In this document: positions 45,096 through 54,638 of the stretch, piece by piece
Numbering within the stretch: the stretch's first letter is position 1
How the letters are laid out: each line of letters begins with the position of its first letter
Assembly (NCBI RefSeq): GCF_000317555.1
Contig: NC_019745.1
Coordinates: forward strand, 434,001 to 498,000
DNA from: Gloeocapsa sp. PCC 7428
Lineage (GTDB): Bacteria; Cyanobacteriota; Cyanobacteriia; Cyanobacteriales; Chroococcidiopsidaceae
Direction: 5' to 3'
Length of the DNA: 64,000 bases
Notes under the pieces: generated by a model
The model's database searches: none
Told to the model about the DNA's origin: nothing
Seen by the model: the letters and a program-made list of their open reading frames with translations, nothing else
Translations under genes and position numbers: made by a program

Positions 45096-45575
45096 ATGTA
45101 CAAAATATGGATTCTTAGTACAGTATTCAGCCTATTTCCTACTGTACTAGTTGCTCAAGACTCTCTATGCTACATAGAATGGCGCGGACAGTTTATCGAC
45201 TTATCTAATAATCTTTGTGACAACAAATCTCCATCTTCTTTCAGAGAACTGACGGCGACTACACGACGAATGATTCCACTGAATAACGTGCGCGTCTCTG
45301 ACATAAGAATTGAGCTTTCAGAGAACGGAACGCCAGAAATTAAAGGAACGCTGACGAATGAATCAAATCAAGTAGGTGAATTACCAATCATTCAATTCAA
45401 TGTAATCGATCAACGTAATAATCGCATCCTTGCGAGTGAAGCCATTGCGTTGGATAGCAGTAATGGCATTGCCCCTGGAGAACAAATGTCATTTATTAAG
45501 GCAATTAACACAAATATTTTTAGCAACGGAGTAAGACTATCGGATCTGCAAGTAAAAATCGCCAATTCTATTTAA
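45096..45575 (+). CDS. Secreted protein of unknown function with CY...LSxxLC module
   Basis: 159 residues. Signal peptide of ~20 residues ending VLVAQ. The mature N-terminus is CYIEWRGQFIDLSNNLC, a 17-residue loop closed by two cysteines. The remaining ~115 residues look like a single all-beta domain with VRVSDIRIELSENGTPEIKG and IAPGEQMSFIKAI, similar in pattern to FxLYD-like domains, but I do not recognise a named family. The same cysteine loop is found in the retropepsin-like protein at 56642-57178. Confidence 0.65.
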   Translation: MYKIWILSTVFSLFPTVLVAQDSLCYIEWRGQFIDLSNNLCDNKSPSSFRELTATTRRMIPLNNVRVSDIRIELSENGTPEIKGTLTNESNQVGELPIIQFNVIDQRNNRILASEAIALDSSNGIAPGEQMSFIKAINTNIFSNGVRLSDLQVKIANSI

Positions 45576-45848
45576 CATTAAGATAGAAGTTGACGATCAG
45601 AAGAGATAAGCAAAATTAGACTGCATTATCTTTCATTTAAAATCCTCTTCTACTTCATCGACGAATTAAGCTAGAGGTTTGCAGTGTATATCTAGCATTA
45701 ATCATCGACTCTAGACTGATAATATTGTTGTTAAATAGTTTTCCCTAACTAAATAAGAACTAGAGGAGCCAGTATCGCGCAAAAGATTGTTCCATTGAGC
45801 GAACCAGCATCCTGTTAAGATGACTGGCGTTAGCAGATTGATTCTAAC

Positions 45849-46280
45849 TTATTTATTTGTAACAAGCTGTTTGGCTTCGACTTCCAGCATTTGAATCAAT
45901 TTTTGGTCGCCTCGCGCGCGTGCAACTTGTAGCCGATGTTCTAAATTTTGGCGAATGTTGGCGATATGAGTATGATTTAATTCTTCTAATGCTCTCTGAC
46001 GACTACTTGCGGTTGATACCTGATTTTCTGCTTTTAGTTTAGTCTTGGCTGTCTCTGTATACTGCCTGCGAACAAGACTAGCTTCTACATCAATCGGATG
46101 ACCTACGCTGTAGCTAGCTCCACGATACTTCAAACCAACAACTGGCTGAGGTACAGGAATATGCCGAGGGTAACGCTGTTTCCAATTCACACCTCGATAT
46201 TGACCGCCAATATCTCCCTCAGTCATTTGGATATTAGGTTCGCTGGATTCGTAGTTGACCCCTCGATAAGTAAGTTTCAT
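45849..46280 (-). CDS. DUF4278 protein
   Basis: 143 residues. Three copies of the Y-R-G-x2-Y/W pattern: LTYRGVNYE (residues 3-11), GQYRGVNWK (26-34) and LKYRGASYS (50-58). The rest is a helical, charged tail. DUF4278 is common in cyanobacteria and its function is unknown. Relatives usually contain one to three of these units. No membrane segment or signal peptide. Transcribed alone. Confidence 0.82.
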   Translation of the reverse strand: MKLTYRGVNYESSEPNIQMTEGDIGGQYRGVNWKQRYPRHIPVPQPVVGLKYRGASYSVGHPIDVEASLVRRQYTETAKTKLKAENQVSTASSRQRALEELNHTHIANIRQNLEHRLQVARARGDQKLIQMLEVEAKQLVTNK

Positions 46281-46582
46281 TTTTGTAGCCTTTTCACTAG
46301 ATTCCTTGATAGGTTTTAGGTTATGTAAAGTGCGTTCCTTCGGGAAGTTTCCCTACTTCCGTCTCTACAAAGCATCTAACTTAAGGCGGATTCTTATCAA
46401 AAAAAGTAGAGATGAACGTTGCATTTTCTGTATCTAATTTTACTGTTTTTTAGCAATAACGTCAACTTTAACAAAACTTAATATTAAAAGCATTGATATT
46501 ATTGCACTTTAATTAATTGGATGCTAAATCAAAACTCTGTTTGAGAAATTTCAGTAATGACGAAACCGTGTTGCCAACTTAG
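46281..46582. other. Intergenic region with a small hairpin
   Basis: No gene seen. A 6-bp hairpin, GGAAGT (46343-46348) and ACTTCC (46355-46360), lies in a GTGCGTTCCTTCGGGAAG-type context that looks like a dispersed repeat. The remainder is A+T-rich. Confidence 0.4.
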
Positions 46583-49500
46583 TTAAGAAGAAGTCAGCGT
46601 ATACGCTTGCTTGACTATTTGTGTACTTAAATGCCAATGAGAACGTCGCGCTTCATCATTTGCGATGCTACCCCACTGATTTGATAATTCTGCTACTGGC
46701 ATTGGCTCACCAATATAATAACCTTGAGCATAATTGACACCTAACTCATGAAGTAACTGCAATGTCTCTGGTAATGCAACAAACTCTGCAATCGTAGCAA
46801 TAGATAACCCGCGCGCAACTTCCACGATCGCTTTGACTAAGTGGCGATCGAGAACGTCTTTCGCTAAATTCTTGATAAAACTCCCGTCAATCTTGAGATA
46901 GTCTACTGGTAGGTGCTTGAGTTGGGCAAACGAAGAATAACCCATGCCAAAATCATCGATCGCAAATTGACAGCCGATTTGTTTGAGCGTATTAATGAAT
47001 TTACGTGCTTGAGAAAAATCGGCGATCGCCGCTGTTTCTGTAATCTCTAACACTAAAGATGCAGGATTAATACCTGTTGTCGCAAGTTCTTGCTGAATCA
47101 TCGGTAAGAGTTCGCTATCAGATAAAGATTTCCCAGAGATGTTAACTTCCAAGCGCAGATTGTTACCTACTTTTGCTTGATTTGCGATGAGGTGAATTGC
47201 TTGGCAAACTACCCATCGGTCAATATGAGAGATTAACCCACATTCTTCAGCAATTGGTAAGAACGTGTTAGGACTAATGATCTCTTTATCTTTTCCTAAC
47301 ATCCGAATTAGAATTTCGTAGCAAGAAAAAGTATTTTGTTGTAAATCTAAAATTGGTTGGCAGTACAGTACAAACAAATTTTGTTCAAGCGCCTCGCGGA
47401 TTTGATTTTTCCAGAAATTTCGCGATTGGATTTGAACTTGCCAATGCGGATCGGGAGTGTACAGGCTAAAGCAATTACTACCAAGTTTTTTTGATTTATA
47501 CATCGCGAGATCAGCATGAGCAAAAAGCTCATCTGCTACAATTCCATGGTCTGGAAATACAGTAGCACCGATACTTGCTGTAATTCGTACAGGCTGCCCA
47601 TTAGCTATAACTACATGATTTTTGAGTGCGCCGACGATTTTTTGTTTGATCAAATCAACATCATGCAAAGAAATTTGGGGAACGAGTATCGCAAATTCAT
47701 CGCCCCCTAAACGTGCTAAGATATCTTTCTCCTCGATTTGTTCTTGTAGTAAAGTTGCGAGATTTTTGAGGAGATCGTCTCCGGCTTTGTGTCCTAGCGT
47801 ATCGTTAATATCTTTAAAGTCATCGATATCGATTAAAACTAAAGCCCCAGATTCGCGATCGCGCTCAAGAGCTAGTTCTAAATAATGCTCTAATTGAGCT
47901 TGAAAGTAGCGACGATTGAACAAGCCTGTCAAAGAGTCATGGTTAGCTAAGTACGAAAGTTGCGCTTCTAAGCGCTTACGTTCGCTGATATCGCGCGCAA
48001 TAGTAGCAACAAAATCAAGCTCTCCAGCCGCTGAGCTTTTGGCTACAATCACTTGTGACACTGGAATTTCTTCTTTCTGGCGGTTGAGTAGCGCCATTTC
48101 TCCATTCCAAACTCCACGGGAAAGTAAAGTAGGAACGACTGTATCAAGAAATATTTGATTTGCCCAATCAGGATGACAATCAAAAATGTTGAGTCGTGAA
48201 ATGTCTTGTTGCGGATCTAACCCTAATATTTTGTAGCCAGCTTGATTGAGATACAAGGGTTTGCCTTGACTATCGGCAATTCCCACAAAGTCTGTTGTTG
48301 CTTCTAAAATAGCTGTAAAGCGAGCTTGCGCCGCTTCGGTTTGTTTGCGCGTCGTGATATCTTCAACTGTACCCTCATAACATACAATGTCGCCATGAAT
48401 ATTACGGACAATTCTGGCGTTTTCTGAGATCCAAATTGTACTGCCATCTTTGCGGTAAACTTGTGATTCAAACCCTGATACGCAATTGTGCTGCTGCATC
48501 AAACGAATACACTCAGCACGGCGATGCGGATCGACATAAAGTTGCTTTTCAATATTAGTTACAGTTGCTACGAGTTCTTCGGGTGAATCATAGCCATAGA
48601 TTCGTGCAAGTGCGGGATTGGCGCTGAGATATTGCCCTGTGGGTGTCGTTTGAAAAATTCCTTCACTGGCGTTTTCAAAAATACTACGATATTTTGCTTC
48701 TGCTTGTCTTAGTGCTTCTTCAGTTTGAATTCTTTTAGTAACATCATGCGCCGAAACAACAGCAGCACGCTTTCCTAAAAAAGTGAGTGAATGGCACGAA
48801 ACTTCTACCTTGATAATCGTTCCATCTTTCTTGCGGTGTCTCCAAATTCCGTGGGGACTAAGTTCAGACTTGAGATGTTTTAGCTGTTGCAGCAAACTCG
48901 CGACATCTTCTGATGGACGAATATCTTTAATCGTCATGGATAAAAATTCATCGCGTTCGTAGCCATAATGCGCGATCGCGGCGTTGTTAACAGCAAGGAA
49001 CGCGAGTGTCTCAATATCGTACACCCACATCGGACAAGGATGACTTTCAAATAATTCGCGATATCTTTGTTCGCTTTCTTTAAGTGCAGCTTCGGAACGT
49101 TTTAATTCAGAAATATCTGTAATAAATCCTTCTAAGCCCAAAACTTGACCATGACTATCAAAAACCCCGCTACCTTTTTCCCATAACCATTTTTGTTCGC
49201 CAGATTTGGTATTAATCCGGTATTCAATGACGTAAGGCTGCTGTGCTTCTACAGCTTTTGTAATACTCTGTAGAACTCTTGGTAAATCTTTTGGGTGAGT
49301 AATAGCGTTATATAATCCTGTTATGCCGATTAATTCTTCGCTACAGTAACCTGTGAGTTCTAAACAACCTTCACTGACATAGGTCATTGACCAGTTAGGA
49401 TCGTTACTACACGCAAACGCAATTCCTGGTAACGAGTCGATCAAAGTTGCTAATCGACGTTGACTTTCTGCAAGTGCTACTTCCGTATACAAACGGCGCG

Positions 49501-50023
49501 AACTCAAAGCTTGCTGTACGACTAAAAGTAAAACAACTATTGTGGTAAGGTCAGCGACTTCTATCGCTAGCTGAGCCGTAGGATATGCATAGTGTATTCC
49601 TGCGCTTACTGCAAGGATTGCGATCGCAACACCAACCTGCCACCAAAAGGCTGTTTTTTTGGCAAAATGCAGTTTCAGCCAGAACGTTGAGATGCAAAAC
49701 GTCACACTTCCTACTAGCATTGGTAACATTGCCATCTTCATGTCATGCATTCCAGCAAAACTTTTGACTAGCGTACCACTTGCTAAAAAAAATCTTTTGT
49801 CAAATTGCCAACGATTTAAAAGCCAAACAATTGCTTTTCCCAAAGTTATAACTGCTACAGAGATGCAACCAAAAATAATCAAAGGAAAGTACGTTTGTAG
49901 GGATTGGCTGTAAGTTGATTCCAGTATAGTTTTTAATGCGATCGCCCCGCAAGTTAACACGATTGCTGCACAACTAACAACTACAACGGGAATTATTGAA
50001 AGAATAAGTAATATATATATCAT
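46583..50023 (-). CDS. Membrane PAS-GGDEF-EAL cyclic-di-GMP enzyme
   Basis: 1146 residues. The N-terminal ~190 residues hold 5-6 membrane segments with no known sensor name assigned. Then four PAS regions (~190-310, 320-440, 445-565, 570-690), each with PAC-like ends (ISELKRSE, VTKRIQTEE, ITTRKQTEA, ISERKRLEA). The GGDEF domain (~695-860) has an intact GGDEFAI and ARLGGD, so it may make c-di-GMP. The EAL domain (~880-1130) begins CYEILIRML (E-x-L-x-R, metal-binding E kept) and keeps EITETA, DDFGMGYSSF, YLKIDGSFI, so it is probably active in hydrolysis. Dual-function control by membrane and PAS signals is inferred. Monocistronic, divergent from ndhO. Confidence 0.93.
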   Translation of the reverse strand: MIYILLILSIIPVVVVSCAAIVLTCGAIALKTILESTYSQSLQTYFPLIIFGCISVAVITLGKAIVWLLNRWQFDKRFFLASGTLVKSFAGMHDMKMAMLPMLVGSVTFCISTFWLKLHFAKKTAFWWQVGVAIAILAVSAGIHYAYPTAQLAIEVADLTTIVVLLLVVQQALSSRRLYTEVALAESQRRLATLIDSLPGIAFACSNDPNWSMTYVSEGCLELTGYCSEELIGITGLYNAITHPKDLPRVLQSITKAVEAQQPYVIEYRINTKSGEQKWLWEKGSGVFDSHGQVLGLEGFITDISELKRSEAALKESEQRYRELFESHPCPMWVYDIETLAFLAVNNAAIAHYGYERDEFLSMTIKDIRPSEDVASLLQQLKHLKSELSPHGIWRHRKKDGTIIKVEVSCHSLTFLGKRAAVVSAHDVTKRIQTEEALRQAEAKYRSIFENASEGIFQTTPTGQYLSANPALARIYGYDSPEELVATVTNIEKQLYVDPHRRAECIRLMQQHNCVSGFESQVYRKDGSTIWISENARIVRNIHGDIVCYEGTVEDITTRKQTEAAQARFTAILEATTDFVGIADSQGKPLYLNQAGYKILGLDPQQDISRLNIFDCHPDWANQIFLDTVVPTLLSRGVWNGEMALLNRQKEEIPVSQVIVAKSSAAGELDFVATIARDISERKRLEAQLSYLANHDSLTGLFNRRYFQAQLEHYLELALERDRESGALVLIDIDDFKDINDTLGHKAGDDLLKNLATLLQEQIEEKDILARLGGDEFAILVPQISLHDVDLIKQKIVGALKNHVVIANGQPVRITASIGATVFPDHGIVADELFAHADLAMYKSKKLGSNCFSLYTPDPHWQVQIQSRNFWKNQIREALEQNLFVLYCQPILDLQQNTFSCYEILIRMLGKDKEIISPNTFLPIAEECGLISHIDRWVVCQAIHLIANQAKVGNNLRLEVNISGKSLSDSELLPMIQQELATTGINPASLVLEITETAAIADFSQARKFINTLKQIGCQFAIDDFGMGYSSFAQLKHLPVDYLKIDGSFIKNLAKDVLDRHLVKAIVEVARGLSIATIAEFVALPETLQLLHELGVNYAQGYYIGEPMPVAELSNQWGSIANDEARRSHWHLSTQIVKQAYTLTSS

Positions 50024-50459
50024 ATGTAGCTATCATAACTAGGCGTTTTTTGCGAATGACTACATTGCTATAGTGTAAGTAGCCAATTAGTTTTTAAGCG
50101 ACTTACGTTTTATTGTTTAATTTATTTTTGCCCACTTTGACTGATACTTTAACCTGTATTTTTGCTGATATTAATTCGGTTATTAACTACATTGAAATAA
50201 CTCGTTTTCGAGATTATTATCACTGTTAAATTACTGAGATTTTTTGTAAAATTTAGGTAAAGACATACAGCTTTATCCTCAGCCTTCTTTGTCTCGGTTC
50301 CATGCGGGCTATCCTAAAAACAGAACGTAAACCTTAAGAAACAACACCAATGGGCGCGTATCTCAGTCTTGACGAAGCTCAGTCAGATTTGTAGAGTTCA
50401 TAAACGAGCCTAAAGGGTGCAAAATAGAAGAAGAATTACAATTTAGTAGCATAAGAAGT
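50024..50459. other. Divergent spacer between GGDEF/EAL and ndhO genes
   Basis: 436 bp. No gene, palindrome or RNA was recognised. It must contain promoters for both directions. A long A+T-rich run lies at 50040-50260; the GAAGAAGAAT before ATG 50460 is a weak ribosome-binding region. Confidence 0.4.
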
Positions 50460-50675
50460 ATGGCTGTTAAAAAAGGTGATTTAGTCCGTGCGGTTCGGGA
50501 AAAGTTGGAAAATTCCTTAGAATCTCAAGCAAGTGACACGCGTTTTCCGTCATACATATTTGAAACTAAGGGAGAAGTCTTGGATATTAAAGGAGATTAT
50601 GCGCTTGTTGTCTTTGGACAAGTTCCGACGCCGAATATCTGGTTACGGGTAGATCAACTAGAATCACTGAAGTAG
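50460..50675 (+). CDS. ndhO: NAD(P)H-quinone oxidoreductase subunit O
   Basis: 71 residues, the normal NdhO size. Conserved blocks are [39 protein letters not shown], and [14 protein letters not shown], as in cyanobacterial and chloroplast NdhO. It is a small peripheral subunit of the ferredoxin-dependent NDH-1 complex of thylakoid membranes, which carries out cyclic electron flow and, in some forms, CO2 uptake. The gene lies alone, 156 bp before malate dehydrogenase. Confidence 0.93.
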   Translation: MAVKKGDLVRAVREKLENSLESQASDTRFPSYIFETKGEVLDIKGDYALVVFGQVPTPNIWLRVDQLESLK

Positions 50676-50831
50676 CTAGTTATCAATTGGTAATCAGCAA
50701 CAATAGCTATCACGTGATACAAATTACGGTGATTGATAAAACTAATATCCGGAAAGTCGTAATTTGCATATTCAGAAATCTGGTCATGTACTAACGGCGT
50801 AAATACACCTAGGAAAACGGATTTCTCAGTT

Positions 50832-51803
50832 ATGCCCATCGCCTCTACTTCGCAGTTATTGGGTTACTCTCCCCGCGTCACGATCGTTGGCGTTGGTAAA
50901 GTTGGCAGTACATTAGCGCAACAAATTGGTGAGAAAAATCTAGCCGATGTGGTGCTATTAGACGAAGTAGAGGGATTACCTCAGGGTTTGGCACTTGACT
51001 TGATGGAAGCTAAAGGAATATCACTGCATAGTCGCGAGTTTATCGGTACAACAAATTACGCTGATACTGCTGGTTCAGATATTGTCGTTATAACCGCAGG
51101 GCAACCGCGTAAGCCAGGAATGAATCGTGACGAGTTGCTCAAAACTAACGCCCGCATTGTAGTAGAAACAGCAAAAAATGCGATCGCCTATTCTCCGAAT
51201 GCCATTTTAATTGTGGTGACGAATCCTTTGGATGTCATGACTTATCTTGCTTGGCAAGCAACACAATTGCCTACAAGGCGCGTCATTGGTATGGCTGGAG
51301 TTTTAGACTCGGCAAGGTTTCAAGCTTTTGTGGCGATGGAATTAGGTGTCAGTATTGCAGATGTCCGCGCGATCGTCTTAGGTAGTCATGGCGATTTGAT
51401 GGTACCTTTACCGCGCTATTCGACAGTCAATGGTATTCCCATTACAGAATTAATCGATGCCGCAACGATCGATCGCTTGGTAGAAAGAACCCGTAAGGGA
51501 GGTGCAGAAATTGTCGAATTAATGCAAACAGGTAGCGCCTACTTTGCACCTGCGGCTTCTACATATTTAATGGTGGAAGCAATTTTACTCAACCAATCGC
51601 GTTTAGTTCCAGTAGCAGCCTATCTTCAAGGCGAGTATGGTTTACATGATATTTTTATTGGTGTTCCTACGTTGCTTGGGGCGAGTGGAGTTGAGCAAAT
51701 CTTAGAATTAAAACTGACCAATGCAGAAATCTCTGCGTTACATCTTGCAGCACAAGAAGTTAAACAAAATATAGAGCAGGCGCGATCGCTTCTTGCAAGT
51801 TAA
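50832..51803 (+). CDS. mdh: Malate dehydrogenase, LDH-like
   Basis: 323 residues. The Rossmann site is VTIVGVGKVGSTLAQQ, and the NAD-selective Asp follows in VVLLDEVEG. The substrate loop GQPRKPGMNRDELLKTN has Arg where MDH, not LDH, is expected. The catalytic His lies in VLGSHGDLMVPLPR. It interconverts malate and oxaloacetate with NAD(H). Length is close to the [LDH-like] bacterial MDH group. Confidence 0.93.
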   Translation: MPIASTSQLLGYSPRVTIVGVGKVGSTLAQQIGEKNLADVVLLDEVEGLPQGLALDLMEAKGISLHSREFIGTTNYADTAGSDIVVITAGQPRKPGMNRDELLKTNARIVVETAKNAIAYSPNAILIVVTNPLDVMTYLAWQATQLPTRRVIGMAGVLDSARFQAFVAMELGVSIADVRAIVLGSHGDLMVPLPRYSTVNGIPITELIDAATIDRLVERTRKGGAEIVELMQTGSAYFAPAASTYLMVEAILLNQSRLVPVAAYLQGEYGLHDIFIGVPTLLGASGVEQILELKLTNAEISALHLAAQEVKQNIEQARSLLAS

Positions 51804-52206
51804 ATTAACGAATTTTAACGCTTAAAACGTCATATATCCTTAATTTCACCTAAGCTGTTGCATCCAGTAAATAAAACAGTGCGTATGATTACGGTGGAGA
51901 AGCTTTGACACCATCAATATACTAGAAAATATAGTAGTTTTGTTGGTATCGCTACTATGTATCGCAAGTTCAGCACGACTCGTGCGTAACTTTACGTATA
52001 AACCAGTACTTTTGAGTCATACTACTTAGCTATTATCTGGGCTTTTCTATATTTTGCGATCGCAAGTCTCAGTAGTAATCTGCTTGTACATAGCAAAATC
52101 TTTACTGAATTTTCATTGCTGATCGCGGTCTACACATCCATTTCTTTACTCAAAATCAGGCATTCTCTAATTACTAGTAACTATCTTGTGTTGAAAAATA
52201 CTTTCT
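51804..52206. other. Intergenic stretch between mdh and a small membrane-protein gene
   Basis: About 400 bp. Only fragmentary open frames. An 84-codon frame at 52116-52370 overlaps the small membrane-protein gene in another frame and is judged a shadow. No tRNA or strong hairpin was recognised. A 10-bp palindrome-like word, GCACGACTCGTGC (51973-51985), is visible. Confidence 0.4.
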
Positions 52207-52377
52207 ATGAATATTATTTTTTTACTTTATCTGATCGCGGCTTATATTTTTTCAGGATTTATTTGCTGGCTAGCGATCCTCAAAAATTGCAATCGGCGCT
52301 TTCCACCTCCACGCTGGCAATGTCCTTTAATAATTACATTTTGGCCTATTTGGATTCTTGTAGAAATTAAAAGCTAA
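52207..52377 (+). CDS. Small two-segment membrane protein
   Basis: 56 residues from ATG 52207, below the size cut of many gene callers. Two hydrophobic segments, NIIFLLYLIAAYIFSGFICW (residues 2-21) and CPLIITFWPIWILVEI (39-54), flank a positively charged loop with NCNRRFPPPRWQ. The R/P-rich loop and the well-formed helices make it a likely real protein. I do not recognise the family. No clear ribosome-binding site upstream. Convergent with mutM. Confidence 0.55.
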   Translation: MNIIFLLYLIAAYIFSGFICWLAILKNCNRRFPPPRWQCPLIITFWPIWILVEIKS

Positions 52378-52419
52378 ACAACTTGCTGAAAAATCAACTA
52401 GCCAAATCGGGAAAAAGCT

Positions 52420-53268
52420 TTATTGCTGACAGTTAGGACAAAAGTGAGAAGATCGTCCCGCTAGTCGAATTCGCTGAATTGGCGTCTGGCAGATGCGACA
52501 GGGTTGACCAGTACGGTTGTAAACCCAAGCAATACCACTATATTTACCGTTAACACCTTGTACGTTTAAAAAAGTACTAAACGTTGTGCCACCTGCGGCA
52601 ATACTTGTTTCGAGAACTTGAATGATACTACGGCGCAGTTTTTCGATCTGTGGTAAGCGCAACTCGCTACAAAGGGTTGTTGGTCGTAGCTGGCTGAGAA
52701 ACAATGCTTCATCAGCGTAAATATTACCTAATCCGGCAACCATCGCTTGATCTAAAAGCGCGGTTTTGATTGCCCGTTGGCGATTTTTGAATTTTTGAGT
52801 TAAGTAATCGACCGAAAACGCTGGAGAGAAAGGATCTAATCCTAATTTAGCTAAACCTGTGATGACGCTTTCTACGGGAATTTCTGGCGGTACCCACCAC
52901 ATTTGACCAAACGTGCGTTGATCGACAAAGCGTAACTCTAACTTGTTATCAAAAAACAGCCTGACGCGGGTATGTTTATGTAATTCTTCATCCTGATTTA
53001 ACCACAATAGCTGACCTGTCATCCGCAAATGTACGCCTAACCAACCGGATGCGGTATTTGAAGAATGTTGCGTTTCAGCTAGTAAGTATTTACCATAACG
53101 ATGCCACTGGGCGATCGCACATCCTTGAATTCCTGTTAAGAATTCTGCAATAGAAAGTGGGTGGGCGATCGTGCGTTCTAGCAACACATCTCCACCCATA
53201 ATTTGCTGACTCAGGGTAACTTGATTGAGTCCCCGTCGTACAGTCTCTACTTCAGGTAATTCCGGCAC
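52420..53268 (-). CDS. mutM: Formamidopyrimidine-DNA glycosylase
   Basis: 282 residues. The catalytic N-terminal Pro is in (M)PELPEVETVRRGL. The helix-two-turn-helix motif is ALLDQAMVAGLGNIYADEAL, with Asn and Tyr in place. The C-terminal zinc finger has C-x2-C...C-x2-C: CRICQTPI and FCPNCQQ. It removes 8-oxoguanine and FaPy and cleaves the strand by beta/delta elimination. It starts 3 bp after psaE, so both share one transcript. This pairing is known in other cyanobacteria and makes sense under high light. Confidence 0.96.
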   Translation of the reverse strand: MPELPEVETVRRGLNQVTLSQQIMGGDVLLERTIAHPLSIAEFLTGIQGCAIAQWHRYGKYLLAETQHSSNTASGWLGVHLRMTGQLLWLNQDEELHKHTRVRLFFDNKLELRFVDQRTFGQMWWVPPEIPVESVITGLAKLGLDPFSPAFSVDYLTQKFKNRQRAIKTALLDQAMVAGLGNIYADEALFLSQLRPTTLCSELRLPQIEKLRRSIIQVLETSIAAGGTTFSTFLNVQGVNGKYSGIAWVYNRTGQPCRICQTPIQRIRLAGRSSHFCPNCQQ

Positions 53269-53271
53269 AAT

Positions 53272-53652
53272 TTAACGTGAATCAGTTCCTTGGTTAGCAT
53301 CACCAACCACGACAGAACTGCCATCTCCCGACTCTGGTGCAGCAGTCGTCTTGCCTTCAGGCTTCAGCGGTGTTCCTTGACCTGTTGTCCGAGTACGTTC
53401 GTCGATAGTCGTTTGTTTGCCACCAGTCGTAGCGGGAGTTGCTTTTTTCGCCTTTGGCGCTGGTTTTTCAATCTCTACGAGTTCTGTTTCCGCAAAGTTA
53501 TTTGTATTCACACCTGCGTAGTTGACTTTATCAAAGCGGACAATCACAGGATAGCGAATGCCACTTTTGTCAACCGAGGCAACAACTCCTACATCTTGAA
53601 ACCAGTAGGATTCTTTGCGGAGGATTCGCACTTTTGAACCACGTTCAACCAT
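53272..53652 (-). CDS. psaE: Photosystem I subunit IV (PsaE) with long C-terminal tail
   Basis: 126 residues, about twice the usual 65-75. Residues 1-62 are the canonical SH3-like PsaE domain: [53 protein letters not shown]. From residue 63 follows a Lys/Pro/Ala then Thr/Gly/Gln-rich tail of 64 residues, lacking hydrophobic parts ([16 protein letters not shown]). The core helps ferredoxin docking at the stromal side of PSI. Long disordered tails of this sort occur in some cyanobacterial PsaE proteins; their role is not known to me. It is the first gene of an operon with mutM. Confidence 0.95.
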   Translation of the reverse strand: MVERGSKVRILRKESYWFQDVGVVASVDKSGIRYPVIVRFDKVNYAGVNTNNFAETELVEIEKPAPKAKKATPATTGGKQTTIDERTRTTGQGTPLKPEGKTTAAPESGDGSSVVVGDANQGTDSR

Positions 53653-53841
53653 TTGTACTTTTCCTTTTAGTTATCGATTGCCACAGAGATACGGCTAATA
53701 GATTTCACTCTACAACCTCATGCCAGCAATAAAGTCGAGTATTAAGTTATTTATCTGACTTGAGCTACTAACTACTTTTCAGCGTACTACTCAGCAGCAA
53801 CTTACTCTACTATTGAGTCTTTAAGTTTTATGAATTTGTTG

Positions 53842-54462
53842 TCAATTAATTGTCGCTCGATCTATCCAACTGACTTCCACAAAATAGGCAGCTTTTCCCC
53901 ACGCATCCTGAGTCAGCTTGATGTTTCCCACTGCTAAGTTAAACGGAATTGCGGTAGTAAGATAACGTTGCGCTAGTGTACCCACATCGGGCGCTAAATG
54001 AGTAGCCATCGTTGCTGCTAAACCTAACCCTAACATTTGCTCAACTGGCCCGCGTGGTAAAAGTAGATGAAAGCCTACCGCAAGTCCTGCTGCAAGTAGA
54101 ATTCCCGTTGATACGTTTGTCCCACAGCGGGGATGTACTGCTAGATTCCATTCTCCACCTGTAAGCCGCTGCAATGCAATATTCACTGCGCTACGTAAGG
54201 TAGCTTGATTCAAATGACCGTAAAGGTAGAATCCTTGTTCAGTAGAGAAACCTGCCAACAATTGGCTGTCAGTAGATTGATAGCTACTTTGTTCGCTGAG
54301 TACCCATACTGTCGCGTGTTCTAGCGCATGAACCTGCCGCAGCATTAAAATGTCTCTTATTCCTGGAATAAAAGCTAGCTGTTGAATAAGTTCCGTATCT
54401 TGAGCTTGCGTAGGTCGAGTCAGATTATCAAAACCAAAAAAATCTAAAATGGGCGTAGTCAT
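53842..54462 (-). CDS. DUF6391 protein
   Basis: 206 residues. The sequence contains LMLRQVHALEHATVWVLSE (H-x3-H pair), QGFYLYGHL, LAVHPRCGTNVSTGILLAAG and LAPDVGTLAQRYLTT, which I recall from the DUF6391 family of cyanobacteria. At least one long hydrophobic segment (ILLAAGLAVGFHLLLPRG) suggests membrane association. The His and Cys residues could bind metal. No function is known. Single gene. Confidence 0.75.
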   Translation of the reverse strand: MTTPILDFFGFDNLTRPTQAQDTELIQQLAFIPGIRDILMLRQVHALEHATVWVLSEQSSYQSTDSQLLAGFSTEQGFYLYGHLNQATLRSAVNIALQRLTGGEWNLAVHPRCGTNVSTGILLAAGLAVGFHLLLPRGPVEQMLGLGLAATMATHLAPDVGTLAQRYLTTAIPFNLAVGNIKLTQDAWGKAAYFVEVSWIDRATIN

Positions 54463-54638
54463 GGCAGCGTTTCTCCAGAAGCTGCTAGATGAGGAATAAG
54501 CGTAGCGTTTTATATTGTTAAGTGTTAATAGTTACTGCATTGAGAAAGAGGTATGTTCAAATTTAATATAGTTTGCCTTTGAATAGTTGAGATTCACTGT
54601 CAATCGCGAGGAAGTTGTTTGCGATACGCATAAACTGA

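Noticed and set aside
47300-47340. EAL domain judged degenerate because the motif reads EIL
   Set aside because: The family needs E-x-L-x-R; EILIR fits, and the DDFG, EITE and Lys motifs are intact, so activity is likely retained.
52116-52370. 84-codon open frame overlapping the small membrane-protein gene
   Set aside because: It reads through the same DNA in another frame with no family-like features, while the 56-residue frame gives two clean membrane helices.
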